From a virus, in IMG/VR virus record IMGVR_UViG_3300040816_001340, positions 1-59,279 of that record: a DNA stretch of 59,279 nucleotides; one strand, 5' to 3'. Below, in pieces: positions 1 through 7,515 of this stretch. Positions within the stretch are counted from its first letter, which is position 1. Every line of letters begins with the position of its first letter. The notes below the pieces were generated by a model, which saw only the letters and a list, made by a program, of their open reading frames with translations, did no database searches and had not been told where the DNA came from. The position numbers and the translations under genes are program-made.

Positions 1-365
1 TTAAGCTTTTTAACTAGCTCTTCTCTTGTTTTAACATGAAAAGTGCCAAAGTTTCTAATATCATTAAAGTAAACGTGGTCATCTTCGACAAAGTTTATTT
101 GTAGTCTAGAATGTTTCTTATTTACTCTTGACCAGCTTCCGGTCATACCTAAGGTATTAAATATGATATTCCTTTGAAGCTCAAACCAGATAAACTTTCC
201 TTTACAATTAACTGATAAGACTTTTTGTCCATTTAAGTTATCTAAGTTATCAATTGGCTTCTTAAGATATCTTCCACTTAAGACATCTAAGTTTTTAATT
301 GTTTTATTAGCGTAAAGCTTGTTAAGCTTATCAACATAAAGCTTTACTTCAGGTCCTTCTGGCAT
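1..365 (-). CDS. Fpg/Nei-family DNA glycosylase, N-terminal part (cut by window edge)
   Basis: Reading leftwards from the ATG at 365, the frame stays open for 121 codons and runs off the window. The protein begins MPEGPEV, the signature N-terminus of Fpg/Nei glycosylases, in which Pro2 is the Schiff-base nucleophile and Glu3 the acid. Further family blocks follow: CKGKFIWFEL with the conserved Lys of the GK(Y/F) motif, NTLGMTGSW, and VYFNDIRNFGTF. The family removes oxidised bases and nicks the abasic site. The start lies 2 nt after the stop of the upstream gene, so translation is probably coupled. The helix-two-turn-helix and zinc finger would lie outside the window, so Fpg and Nei cannot be told apart. 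Confidence 0.88.
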   Translation of the reverse strand, partial: MPEGPEVKLYVDKLNKLYANKTIKNLDVLSGRYLKKPIDNLDNLNGQKVLSVNCKGKFIWFELQRNIIFNTLGMTGSWSRVNKKHSRLQINFVEDDHVYFNDIRNFGTFHVKTREELVKKL

Positions 366-367
366 TT

Positions 368-847
368 TTACTCGATTGCTAGACTGTAAGGTTCCTCGTA
401 AAGGCATCCATCTGCAAGACACCGACCAATATATTCCTGTAGCTCTTCAAAGCTAGTACATACCTTAATTCCACTTCTTGCAAGCATTAGATTAAACTTA
501 GCATTTGGCGGAAGACCTGCACAATAATAAATGATAGGCTTACCAAGCGCATAAGCATAACCTGCTTCCCAAATAGTTCCAATATCCTTATCACGAGTAT
601 TTACAAAAACAAAATCAGCCGTTTCAATATGATGAAGATTACCTTCAAAGGTCTGATCTTGAACCTCTTTTGGTGCATTTGGCGGACAAACAAAGATCTG
701 TCTTGGCGCTGCCATGTCAACACCTTCTAGGCCACCAAAATATCCTTCTAGTTGATCCAGCTCTTCAGCTGCTGCAGGTGAAAACCATCCGCTTGCAAGA
801 TACATTTTCCATTTGTGATCTTTAGGCATTAGAATCATATCAGTCAT
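368..847 (-). CDS. Nucleoside 2-deoxyribosyltransferase-like protein
   Basis: The protein has about 159 residues. It matches the nucleoside 2-deoxyribosyltransferase fold: an early YLASGWFSP strand-loop, then ADFVFVNTRDKDIGTIWEAGYA, where the Glu of the WEAGYA block is the expected catalytic nucleophile. These enzymes swap or hydrolyse bases on deoxynucleosides or deoxynucleotides. The ATG at 847 is preferred to the one at 856, because AAGGAG sits only 1 nt before the upstream ATG but about 10 nt before this one. It lies directly after the divergent ThyX-like gene and before the glycosylase, which suggests a shared role in base or nucleotide handling. The substrate cannot be read from sequence. 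Confidence 0.8.
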   Translation of the reverse strand: MTDMILMPKDHKWKMYLASGWFSPAAAEELDQLEGYFGGLEGVDMAAPRQIFVCPPNAPKEVQDQTFEGNLHHIETADFVFVNTRDKDIGTIWEAGYAYALGKPIIYYCAGLPPNAKFNLMLARSGIKVCTSFEELQEYIGRCLADGCLYEEPYSLAIE

Positions 848-848
848 A

Positions 849-1826
849 TTAAGCATTCTCCTTATTTAGTGTTGTACGAATATCATTGATTGCTGCAACA
901 TCAGCATCCCATAGTCGAGTAAAAGTCTTTTGGAAAGGATCACCGTTTGTTCCGTTAAGTGCCTCACGGCGGCAAGGATAAATTGTATCCTGCTCATGAT
1001 AGTCAAATGAATCATTCTTTGGCTCAGGCTGATAAAGGTTTGTACCTTTGCTTGTCCATGTATCTCCTTCCTTAACACGGAAAGTCTTAATGTAATGCAT
1101 ATCAGGTCGCTCAAAGTCAAGAACAGTTGAAAACTCTGGAATACACTCACAAATAAGACGTGCCATTTGAGTCGCAAGAATGTTATCAACCTCAGGCTGA
1201 ATTTGAACATCTTGACGTTGTCGAACAAGACCAATCAAATCCTTAATGTTAAACCTAGCATAATAGAAAGAAGTAAGGCATTTAGGAAGGATAATACGTG
1301 CATCCATCATTGAAATAACCTTAGAATCAACCATGTCAGCATAAAGCTGCTTTGTATCGTTAACAAGTTGCTGGTAACGGTCATAAAACTCAGGCGAGTT
1401 TTCAATAGCCTCTGGAACAACAGCAGGATCATCACGAAGATCACGATCACCCGTGCATTGTGCTGCAAATGAACCGGCACGATGTCGAATAAGATGTGTT
1501 ACTGTTTGAAGAGAAATTCCACTAATTCTAAACGTAAAACCAAGGCACTCCATAGGCGTAGGCAAAGCTCTAAAGTTAAGAACATCAATAAGATTAAGTG
1601 ACTTATCACGTGTAGAAACATTATCAGGAGAAGATTGCCAAGGATCGTCCGCCCAGGTCGCTTTTGTATAACACCATGCAACATTATGTGCCTGCTCTCG
1701 TGATGGCGCATCAACTAGCTCCACCTTAAGAGCTTCAAGATTGTTTTGAAATGTCGTATTACAAGATTGTCCAAACTTAAGATCCATAGGAAGAGTAATC
1801 GGGTCAATGTTATTATTAAGTGGCAT
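849..1826 (-). CDS. Divergent ThyX-like flavin-dependent thymidylate synthase homologue
   Basis: The 325-residue protein keeps the overall ThyX plan: LIRHRAGSF in place of the RHRxxS motif, and a C-terminal block with ARIILPKCLTSFYYARFN then RQRQDVQIQPEVD, resembling the LP...(T)..NL and R...AQxEI region. The full motif RHRxxSxNxxSxRY is not intact: the Asn becomes Ala, the second Ser becomes Cys, and the RY pair is lost (RHRAGSFAAQCTGD). It is also longer than usual (ThyX is normally 220-250 residues), with an extra 60-residue tail. A canonical ThyX is encoded at 4920-5627, so this copy may act on another nucleotide or methyl donor. Ribosome site AAAGGAAA precedes the ATG. Confidence 0.75.
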   Translation of the reverse strand: MPLNNNIDPITLPMDLKFGQSCNTTFQNNLEALKVELVDAPSREQAHNVAWCYTKATWADDPWQSSPDNVSTRDKSLNLIDVLNFRALPTPMECLGFTFRISGISLQTVTHLIRHRAGSFAAQCTGDRDLRDDPAVVPEAIENSPEFYDRYQQLVNDTKQLYADMVDSKVISMMDARIILPKCLTSFYYARFNIKDLIGLVRQRQDVQIQPEVDNILATQMARLICECIPEFSTVLDFERPDMHYIKTFRVKEGDTWTSKGTNLYQPEPKNDSFDYHEQDTIYPCRREALNGTNGDPFQKTFTRLWDADVAAINDIRTTLNKENA

Positions 1827-1884
1827 TTAATTTCCTTTTGTTATTTGTGTCAATATAATAAATAATTTTTGTCTAATTTACAAC

Positions 1885-2829
1885 TTATTTTAATTTTAAC
1901 GATAAATCCAAAACTTTGTAATGCATATTCTCTAAAGATGTTTCGTAAATATATTCGTCTTTCTTTGGATGATCTAAAATGCTTTTGTTATATTCATAGA
2001 TTGGCATTACAACTGGAACATTATGATTTGCATATTCACTTACATGTTTAGGTGAATCATCAATTGCAAACTTAAATCTTCCATCCAAATAAAAGTCTTG
2101 TTTTGCCAACCAAATATATTTTTCAGAAGAAAAGTTTAGCTTGTCAAATACAATATTACTATCAAGCAGACTCTGAAGTGTTTGATATTTGCATCTTAGA
2201 TTTGCTTCTGGTCTGCTTGTTAGTAACTGGATTTCATAGCCTGACTTTTGTAAAGCTTCTGTCATAAGAGAAGCATTTTGAAAAGCTGGAATTGTTAGTA
2301 GACCATCTTCTTCCATAAACTCTTCAAAAACACTTTCAGGACTTAATCCAATGTCTTTAACAGCAATAGATGAATAATACTGATTTGAGTTATCATCAAT
2401 CTCTATTGAGTATGTGTCTCTAATCCACTGATTAAATGTAGATCTAAAAGAGACAAGAACATCATCAATATCCACAACAACAACAGGCTTATTGGTAGTT
2501 CTATATGCAACATCTTTATGAAGATAGTTGTCTTTATGTTGAAATGCTTTTAAGAAAGTATCTTCATTAATATCATATAAGTTTAGTATTGCTAGCAAAT
2601 ATCTAAATGCGTCAACAGACTTATATAAGACTTTACCTTTATCAACTGTAAACTCGTCTTTATCATAGAACTTATAGTTTGTTGACGATACAATCTGAGT
2701 AGTCTCACTATGTAAAGAAAGTGACAAAGTCTTAAGCATCTCTTCTTTTTGTTTAGAAGACATATTGTTTTTATCGTAAAATAAGTTTGAAAACTTTTCT
2801 TGTAGTTCTAAATATTTTTTTAAGTCCAT
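1885..2829 (-). CDS. NTP-pyrophosphohydrolase-like domain fused to HAD-family 5'(3')-deoxyribonucleotidase
   Basis: This 314-residue protein has two domains. Residues 1-110 are all-helical and resemble dimeric dUTPase/MazG-type pyrophosphohydrolases (LSLHSE, KGKVLYKSVDAFRYLLAIL), but the first ExxE metal motif is degenerate. Residues 116-310 are a HAD hydrolase. VVVDIDDVLVSF is motif I with the nucleophile Asp and acid Asp, QLLTSRPEA is motif II, and FAIDDSPKHV is motif IV, as in 5'-nucleotidases acting on deoxypyrimidine monophosphates. The combination suggests stepwise removal of a dNTP to the nucleoside. A TATAAT-like box and AGAGGT lie upstream. The domain assignment is firm for HAD and moderate for the N-terminus. 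Confidence 0.75.
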   Translation of the reverse strand: MDLKKYLELQEKFSNLFYDKNNMSSKQKEEMLKTLSLSLHSETTQIVSSTNYKFYDKDEFTVDKGKVLYKSVDAFRYLLAILNLYDINEDTFLKAFQHKDNYLHKDVAYRTTNKPVVVVDIDDVLVSFRSTFNQWIRDTYSIEIDDNSNQYYSSIAVKDIGLSPESVFEEFMEEDGLLTIPAFQNASLMTEALQKSGYEIQLLTSRPEANLRCKYQTLQSLLDSNIVFDKLNFSSEKYIWLAKQDFYLDGRFKFAIDDSPKHVSEYANHNVPVVMPIYEYNKSILDHPKKDEYIYETSLENMHYKVLDLSLKLK

Positions 2830-2869
2830 GTTTACCTCTGGACTTATTATATCTTATTTGTATCTATTT

Positions 2870-3238
2870 TTACATTATTTCTTTAACAGCTGCAGTAAAA
2901 TCATCTAGCTGCTTATCAGTCATACTACTAGCAAAAGTATTTATGATAATGTCTACCTGTGATTGATTCATTGTAAAGCCAGTTTGTGCAACTAGAACAA
3001 ATAGCGCTAATAAAGTTGTAGAATACTTAAGCTGAAGTTTATTTGTAATTGAATCATCAACATCATCTCTAAATCTCATTGAGTCACGAAGTTCTTCTAG
3101 AAGTGCATATGCAGAGTTTAATGACCCTACTTTATCAGCAATCATATTTATTGCTGCTTCTAACTTAACTTTTTGAGGTGATGGTTTCATCTCTTCTTCA
3201 ATAGCTTCTAGGAGTGGCTTTAATGTATACTTACTCAT
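2870..3238 (-). CDS. Hypothetical helical protein
   Basis: This 122-residue, predominantly helical, acidic protein is not one I recognise. The N-terminus (LKPLLEAIEEEM) is amphipathic and loosely resembles the leader seen on several other proteins of this phage, but without a clear (I/L)xE site followed by a new domain. A hydrophobic stretch near residues 75-88 (LLALFVLVAQTGF) could be a buried helix rather than a membrane span. It is encoded 1 nt before the next gene (3240-3896), so the two are probably translated together within the nucleotide-metabolism cluster. Confidence 0.6.
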   Translation of the reverse strand: MSKYTLKPLLEAIEEEMKPSPQKVKLEAAINMIADKVGSLNSAYALLEELRDSMRFRDDVDDSITNKLQLKYSTTLLALFVLVAQTGFTMNQSQVDIIINTFASSMTDKQLDDFTAAVKEIM

Positions 3239-3239
3239 T

Positions 3240-3896
3240 TTAATCCTTACTTAAAATAATATCTTTAACTATTTGTTTATCTTCATTACTAAGCACAAAC
3301 TTAATGTCTCTTGAAGCTAATAAATCTTTTATTGTTAACGTTCTATATTTATTGTAATAGTAATAATAAGATAAAGTTCTTGCAATATTACTATTTATAT
3401 CACTTTCTTCAGAATATGAAGTAAATTCTAATGCTTCTTTTGCATTAACAATTTCTTTTGCAATACTAGCAATAAAAGAAGCCTTAAATCTTTCATATGT
3501 TTGTATATTAGTGTTATAAATACAGTTTGCAATAATAATACCATCATCAATCTCATCTGTCGTAGAGTAAGGAACTTCATCCTCATTTACTACAAAATAA
3601 AAGGTATTGTTAACTTCTGTATACTTTACCTTGTTTCGTAACAAAACATTTGCTTCAACTGAAAGATCTGTTTTTTCAAATATAGAAGCATTTGCATTTT
3701 TACTTAAAAAAGGAACCTCTTTATCAAAAACAACTTGTTTATCTTGATGAAACATTATTAAGACTTCACGATAGTTTAGAAAAAGTGTCATCTCAAACTC
3801 TGTTAGCAAACCTAGATAATTTAGAATATGAGATTCTACTTTTTTCTCGTATGTCTCAATAAAATCATCTACATCACTATCGAATTTGTAATTCAC
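3240..3896 (-). CDS. Hypothetical protein
   Basis: The protein has 218 residues and is acidic and asparagine-rich, with no motif I recognise. A run of tyrosines (SYYYYYNKY, near residue 177) and a KDLLASRDIKFVLSN segment are its distinguishing features. It sits in a tight string of genes: the start follows the stop of the pyrophosphohydrolase gene (3898-4275) by 1 nt, and its own stop is followed by the 122-residue protein. That packing implies one operon but does not reveal function. Confidence 0.6.
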   Translation of the reverse strand: MNYKFDSDVDDFIETYEKKVESHILNYLGLLTEFEMTLFLNYREVLIMFHQDKQVVFDKEVPFLSKNANASIFEKTDLSVEANVLLRNKVKYTEVNNTFYFVVNEDEVPYSTTDEIDDGIIIANCIYNTNIQTYERFKASFIASIAKEIVNAKEALEFTSYSEESDINSNIARTLSYYYYYNKYRTLTIKDLLASRDIKFVLSNEDKQIVKDIILSKD

Positions 3897-3897
3897 T

Positions 3898-4275
3898 TTA
3901 ATATCCGTCAGTCAGCCTTTTCTTAATTATTTCGTGTTTTCTCTCAAAGGCACTAAAAAATTTCTTGCTATCAACACCACAAAGAATTAAAAGATTAAAA
4001 AAGTAGTTAAAAGCATCTACGATTTCTTCTAAAAATTCCTCTTGATCAATGTCAGGAAGATCAGATGTTCGATGAGGTTTCCAGTTTTTAAGATGACCTA
4101 AAGCCTCAAACATTTCTTCAACACCATTAAGCGCAATTTGTCGAATAAACTTTTGTGACTCTTTTGTTGTAATATCAACAGGCCACTGATTTGGAAATGA
4201 CTCTGGAAACCTTTTAATTAAAAGCTGTAAAAACTCTTCTCTATGTGTAAAAATAGTTTCTAGCTTATCTTTCAA
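3898..4275 (-). CDS. All-alpha NTP pyrophosphohydrolase (dimeric dUTPase/MazG type)
   Basis: This 125-residue helical protein carries both metal-binding signatures of the all-alpha NTP-PPase superfamily: EEMFEALGHLKNWKPHR gives ExxE (EMFE), and EFLEEIVDAFNYFFNLL gives ExxD (EIVD). The (V/I)DAFNYFFNLL helix and the later KKFFSAFERKHEIIKKR strongly resemble dimeric dUTPases, which hydrolyse dUTP (and dUDP) to dUMP. That would supply the ThyX enzymes encoded on either side and keep uracil out of phage DNA. The phage also encodes a trimeric dUTPase at 12329-12829, so the true substrate could be another dNTP. Confidence 0.78.
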   Translation of the reverse strand: MKDKLETIFTHREEFLQLLIKRFPESFPNQWPVDITTKESQKFIRQIALNGVEEMFEALGHLKNWKPHRTSDLPDIDQEEFLEEIVDAFNYFFNLLILCGVDSKKFFSAFERKHEIIKKRLTDGY

Positions 4276-4292
4276 TTTAATACCCTTTATTG

Positions 4293-4496
4293 TTAAGTGT
4301 CGTCTTTGGCACCTTCTGCAATAATTCTATCTAAATTTTGATTAAATACATGCATATAATCTTGGTCAATTTCCAAGACACCTTCAGCCTCAACTAACTC
4401 TAACATTCTAAAGTTATCTGTAATATCTGTTCCTGTCATAATAGCCATTTGTAGCAGTTTAACCACGTGTGCAATTGTATCGTCACTTAACTTCAT
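4293..4496 (-). CDS. Small hypothetical protein
   Basis: A 67-residue acidic protein, mostly helical, with no motif I recognise. The ribosome site (AGGAGA about 8 nt before the ATG) is good, and the gene lies in line with its neighbours with short gaps on both sides, which supports it as real. No membrane span or signal peptide is visible. Confidence 0.5.
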   Translation of the reverse strand: MKLSDDTIAHVVKLLQMAIMTGTDITDNFRMLELVEAEGVLEIDQDYMHVFNQNLDRIIAEGAKDDT

Positions 4497-4504
4497 ATTA
4501 TCTC

Positions 4505-4885
4505 CTATACTATAATTGGGTTTTTCTTTGTTTTAATTGCAATAGATTCAGTGTCATGATCAATTAGTTTTGCCATGTCTAAGTTTTCAATTCTTATTAG
4601 ACCTTTCAACACCTTCATGCATGCATCTAAATCTTTTGGATTTGGATCGTTAGGATCAACATATTTCGGGTTATATGAAATGTTTAATTCTATTATTCTT
4701 TTTCCACTTGATGTTCTTTTATCTGAAAGGGGTCTTGTCTGCCTGACAGTTGCAACACCTCCTAATGATCTTGCATCTGTTAAAATATCTAAAATGTTAG
4801 GATCATCTTTTCCTTCAATCTGAACTCTGCAGTGAACTAACATTTTAACTAAATCTTCGTGTCTCTCTTGTAATAAACCTGTCAT
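4505..4885 (-). CDS. Hypothetical protein of alpha/beta type
   Basis: A 126-residue protein. The middle (SLGGVATVRQTRPLSDKR followed by RIIELNISYNP) reads as alternating strands of a small alpha/beta sandwich, a pattern I associate with uncharacterised proteins of marine myophages, but I cannot name a function. A conserved-looking DPNDPNPKDLD loop precedes the last helix. AGAGG-like bases (GAGGTAAATATATG) precede the start. It is the gene directly downstream of canonical thyX. Confidence 0.55.
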   Translation of the reverse strand: MTGLLQERHEDLVKMLVHCRVQIEGKDDPNILDILTDARSLGGVATVRQTRPLSDKRTSSGKRIIELNISYNPKYVDPNDPNPKDLDACMKVLKGLIRIENLDMAKLIDHDTESIAIKTKKNPIIV

Positions 4886-4919
4886 ATATTTACCTCATTT
4901 ACATAAACTAAATATATAT

Positions 4920-5627
4920 TTAATGATTATTAATTTCTCGATAAACATTAGTTGCAAAAGGCCAGATATTTACAATAATCTCTAGCATTCCTTTTGCTAG
5001 CTGCTGGATTTCCCATTGTGCGCCTTCATGAATTCTTAGATCAATAAACTTAAGAATATTATTAAGATTTGCTGTTGCGTAATACTTTGTATAAAGGTTC
5101 TGTGGAAGAATCATACGTGCTTGTTCTCTTGCAACGCCACCCTTGATAAGCTTTTCATAAAGTTCTAAAGAATCACTGCAGTGTTCTCGCACAACATCAG
5201 ATGCGCTACCTTCGCCGCCAAAGCCTGTAAAAATGTTAGGATTTACTAGATCATCTGTAGATGCTTGTCGATTTGAAGATGACTGCATTCTAAAAGAAGC
5301 AGGAAAATAAAACTTCATATCATAGTCTGTATATCGTCTACTAATTTCGTTGTAACTCCATGTTCGATGTCGATGATGTTGCGACCGAATAAATAGAGGA
5401 ACTTCGATAAGAAATGTAGCAAAGTTATGTTCTAGAGTTGAAGTATGTTTATGTTTAATAAGATACTTGATAAGTTTACGATCACGATTATCTAATTCTT
5501 GTTTCTCAACACCAAACGAGACTCTAGCTGAGTTGACAATTGTAAGCTCGTCACCCATGCTTTGAACAAGACTAATGTGACCAATATCATCATTATATAA
5601 TTTAACAGTTAAATTGTTTGAACTCAT
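4920..5627 (-). CDS. thyX: Flavin-dependent thymidylate synthase ThyX
   Basis: This 235-residue protein contains the complete ThyX motif RHRTWSYNEISRRY at residues 86-99 (RHRxxSxNxxSxRY), a preceding HTSTLEHNFATF block, and the C-terminal REQARMILPQNLYTKYYATAN and LRIHEGAQWEIQQLA segments that bind dUMP and FAD. ThyX methylates dUMP to dTMP using methylenetetrahydrofolate, FAD and NADPH, without forming dihydrofolate. Its length is typical. It heads a minus-strand run of nucleotide genes and is divergent from the plus-strand fibre island. AAGAGGAAATAA precedes the ATG, and a TATAAT box lies about 25 nt upstream. Confidence 0.97.
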   Translation of the reverse strand: MSSNNLTVKLYNDDIGHISLVQSMGDELTIVNSARVSFGVEKQELDNRDRKLIKYLIKHKHTSTLEHNFATFLIEVPLFIRSQHHRHRTWSYNEISRRYTDYDMKFYFPASFRMQSSSNRQASTDDLVNPNIFTGFGGEGSASDVVREHCSDSLELYEKLIKGGVAREQARMILPQNLYTKYYATANLNNILKFIDLRIHEGAQWEIQQLAKGMLEIIVNIWPFATNVYREINNH

Positions 5628-5651
5628 TTATTTCCTCTTAATTTAATAGTT

Positions 5652-5666
5652 ATTATAGAATATAAT
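5652..5666. promoter_or_regulatory. Possible divergent promoter pair between thyX and the fibre island
   Basis: The 74-nt divergent gap holds TATAAT in the minus orientation at 5652-5657 (towards thyX) and TATAAT in the plus orientation at 5661-5666 (towards the 5702 gene). Both are perfect -10 hexamers, but the -35 regions are weak and the region is AT-rich, so chance occurrence is possible. Confidence 0.35.
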
Positions 5667-5701
5667 TTGCATATTTACATTAAAAAATAAATAGAGGCAT
5701 T

Positions 5702-6211
5702 ATGACATATCATATAAACCTTCAACACAGACGTGGAGTTAAAGTTTTAAGAACTGATAACACTTCGAATGCTATTAGACAAATTGTTACAAATTCTTTA
5801 ATTACAGTCAATGGATCAACTATGGCTTACACTCCTCTAGAAGGATCGAGTTATGTAATATATGAGTTCGTATCTCAATTACAATATGACCAAACTTTTA
5901 ATAATGCGTTATTTAGACTTAGAATGGGAGATACTTCTTCTTCTTTATCAGCTATAGCTTCAGATGATACAGGTTATAAAATGAAATTTGGTACTGGAAC
6001 TTCTTATTCTGATATTATTGGTCCTCTTGCTACTAACAACGTTTGGTATAATCAGCAGGTAAATTTAAGATTTGCAATATCAACATCTGGATGGACTTCT
6101 GAAAAATTTGTTGGTCTAAAAATTCAATGCTCGCCTTACGAGTCAGGTTATCATAGGTCTAGAATTAATGCATATAGTTTTGATCCATTTGTAATTATGT
6201 ACTGCATATAG
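5702..6211 (+). CDS. Fibre or decoration protein, paralogue 1 of 3
   Basis: A 169-residue, beta-rich protein rich in Ser, Thr, Tyr and Asn. Residues around 40-60 contain GSTMAYTPLEGSSYVIYEF, a signature shared with the next two genes and, in my experience, common at the tips of marine phage fibres. It ends in a hydrophobic strand (FVIMYCI). No enzymatic motif is present. It is the first gene of a five-gene plus-strand island that runs against all other tail genes. It is probably a virion surface or receptor-contact protein, but head decoration is equally possible. Confidence 0.65.
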   Translation: MTYHINLQHRRGVKVLRTDNTSNAIRQIVTNSLITVNGSTMAYTPLEGSSYVIYEFVSQLQYDQTFNNALFRLRMGDTSSSLSAIASDDTGYKMKFGTGTSYSDIIGPLATNNVWYNQQVNLRFAISTSGWTSEKFVGLKIQCSPYESGYHRSRINAYSFDPFVIMYCI

Positions 6212-6219
6212 GAGATATA

Positions 6220-6702
6220 ATGAGTTATTTTTTAGAAACAAGAGAACCTGGGTATTTTTCAAAATTCAAAGGTGCTAAATTAAACAATTCGACATTATCG
6301 CAGTCTATAGGGAGTGACTATACTTTTTGCTCTGGGTCAGAAATATCTTATATACCAGATGAAGGATCAGACTATGTTATATACGAATATTGTTTTTTTG
6401 CTGATAGCTACATTCGCATAGATACTAGACTTGTTTATAGTGAAGATGGTGGAACTACTTTTACTGAGTTGTCAGGCAATCGATCTTCGTTTAATTCAGG
6501 TGAAACAAGTTTAGAATTTGAAACTACATGTAATGTTAGACTTCTTATAGATAGCTGGGGTTCAACAGAAAGAATTTTTAGAATTGAAGGAAAAGGAAGC
6601 GGTGTTGTCTTACATAGAGCTGCAAATTTCATAAGATCCAGCTCCGCTCAAACAAAATATTTTATTCCTACAGTTGCTTGTTATTCTATAACAGAAAGTT
6701 AA
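6220..6702 (+). CDS. Fibre or decoration protein, paralogue 2 of 3
   Basis: A 160-residue protein similar in layout to its upstream neighbour. SGSEISYIPDEGSDYVIYEY aligns with the same block of the 5702 gene, followed by paired beta strands (IRIDTRLVYSEDGGTTF) and a C-terminal TVACYSI strand. The ATG is preceded by AGGAGATATA. The three paralogues are clearly diverged outside the signature, as expected for receptor-binding modules under diversifying selection. The virion location is inferred. Confidence 0.65.
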   Translation: MSYFLETREPGYFSKFKGAKLNNSTLSQSIGSDYTFCSGSEISYIPDEGSDYVIYEYCFFADSYIRIDTRLVYSEDGGTTFTELSGNRSSFNSGETSLEFETTCNVRLLIDSWGSTERIFRIEGKGSGVVLHRAANFIRSSSAQTKYFIPTVACYSITES

Positions 6703-6704
6703 AA

Positions 6705-7151
6705 ATGAGTTACTTATTAAATAATTACAATATATTATCATATAAATCAGAAGTTGGTGAAACAGTTAGTACTCAGTTAATAAATAATTCTGCTCAAGAG
6801 TCTGTTAACGGAACAAGAATTAGTTTTACTCCTTTAATTAAAACAGAATTTATTATGTATGAATGTTACTTGCAAGCTAACTATCAAGATTATAATTCAG
6901 AGCTTTCAATTGAGTTATATGAAAACGATGGAACAGGTTGGACAAATCTTGGTGATATATTTTGTGTTAAAGAAAAATCTGCAGGAAATATGCAATTTGG
7001 TGACGCAACACATTTAAGATATTTAATTCCTGGTTATAGCGGAACTAAAACATATGAACTTAGAGCAAGAGCAACAAGTACTTCAACAGAAACAAACTTG
7101 CCACATAATAATATAATACCTACTGTCATAATGTATAGTTGGATTGAATAA
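6705..7151 (+). CDS. Fibre or decoration protein, paralogue 3 of 3
   Basis: A protein of about 148 residues from the ATG at 6705, which directly follows the previous stop and is preferred to an in-frame ATG at 6678 that lies inside the upstream gene. It carries the same signature in weaker form (NGTRISFTPLIKTEFIMYEC) and ends PTVIMYSWIE. It is beta-rich throughout. It is probably translated by coupling to the upstream gene, because no strong ribosome site is visible. Confidence 0.62.
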   Translation: MSYLLNNYNILSYKSEVGETVSTQLINNSAQESVNGTRISFTPLIKTEFIMYECYLQANYQDYNSELSIELYENDGTGWTNLGDIFCVKEKSAGNMQFGDATHLRYLIPGYSGTKTYELRARATSTSTETNLPHNNIIPTVIMYSWIE

Positions 7152-7172
7152 TTAGACTAAAAGGGTTTATAT

Positions 7173-7505
7173 ATGTCTTTTAATATCACAGCAACATCAA
7201 AGGTTGTTACAATATCTGGAACTTATAATATAACTAAGGCTGATTCTGTAGGTACTGTATTTATTGCAGATGATTCAAGTGCTGTAGTTTTTAATCTTCC
7301 TTTAGCAAGCAGTGTAATTGCAGGCACATACTACACAATTAAAAAACAAGGAGGATCAGGTACAGTTTCTATAAATGGTAGTGGTAGTGATACCATAGAT
7401 GGATCGGCTGCTAAAGTTATTTCCGGATCACAAATATGGGATACATATACAATTGCATCAGACGGTGTAGATAAATGGTATTTCCTAAGCTTTGGGGCTT
7501 CATAA
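7173..7505 (+). CDS. Small beta-rich virion or fibre module, pair member 1
   Basis: A 110-residue protein made of short strands. VVFNLPLASSVIAGTYYTIKK, then GSDTIDGSAAKVI, then a final DKWYFLSF strand match a module common at the C-terminus of phage tail fibres and decoration proteins (a strand-rich fold with a TIDG turn and a closing W-Y strand). Here it is a free-standing gene. The next gene is a close paralogue, and the protein at 45905-46336 has the same pattern. Position on the virion cannot be told. Confidence 0.6.
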   Translation: MSFNITATSKVVTISGTYNITKADSVGTVFIADDSSAVVFNLPLASSVIAGTYYTIKKQGGSGTVSINGSGSDTIDGSAAKVISGSQIWDTYTIASDGVDKWYFLSFGAS

Positions 7506-7515
7506 GGAAGTTATT

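Noticed and set aside
866-1714. Two out-of-frame minus-strand frames (122 and 71 codons) inside the ThyX-like gene
   Set aside because: Hydrophobic, Leu-rich out-of-frame translations with no ribosome site; the ThyX-like frame has family motifs.
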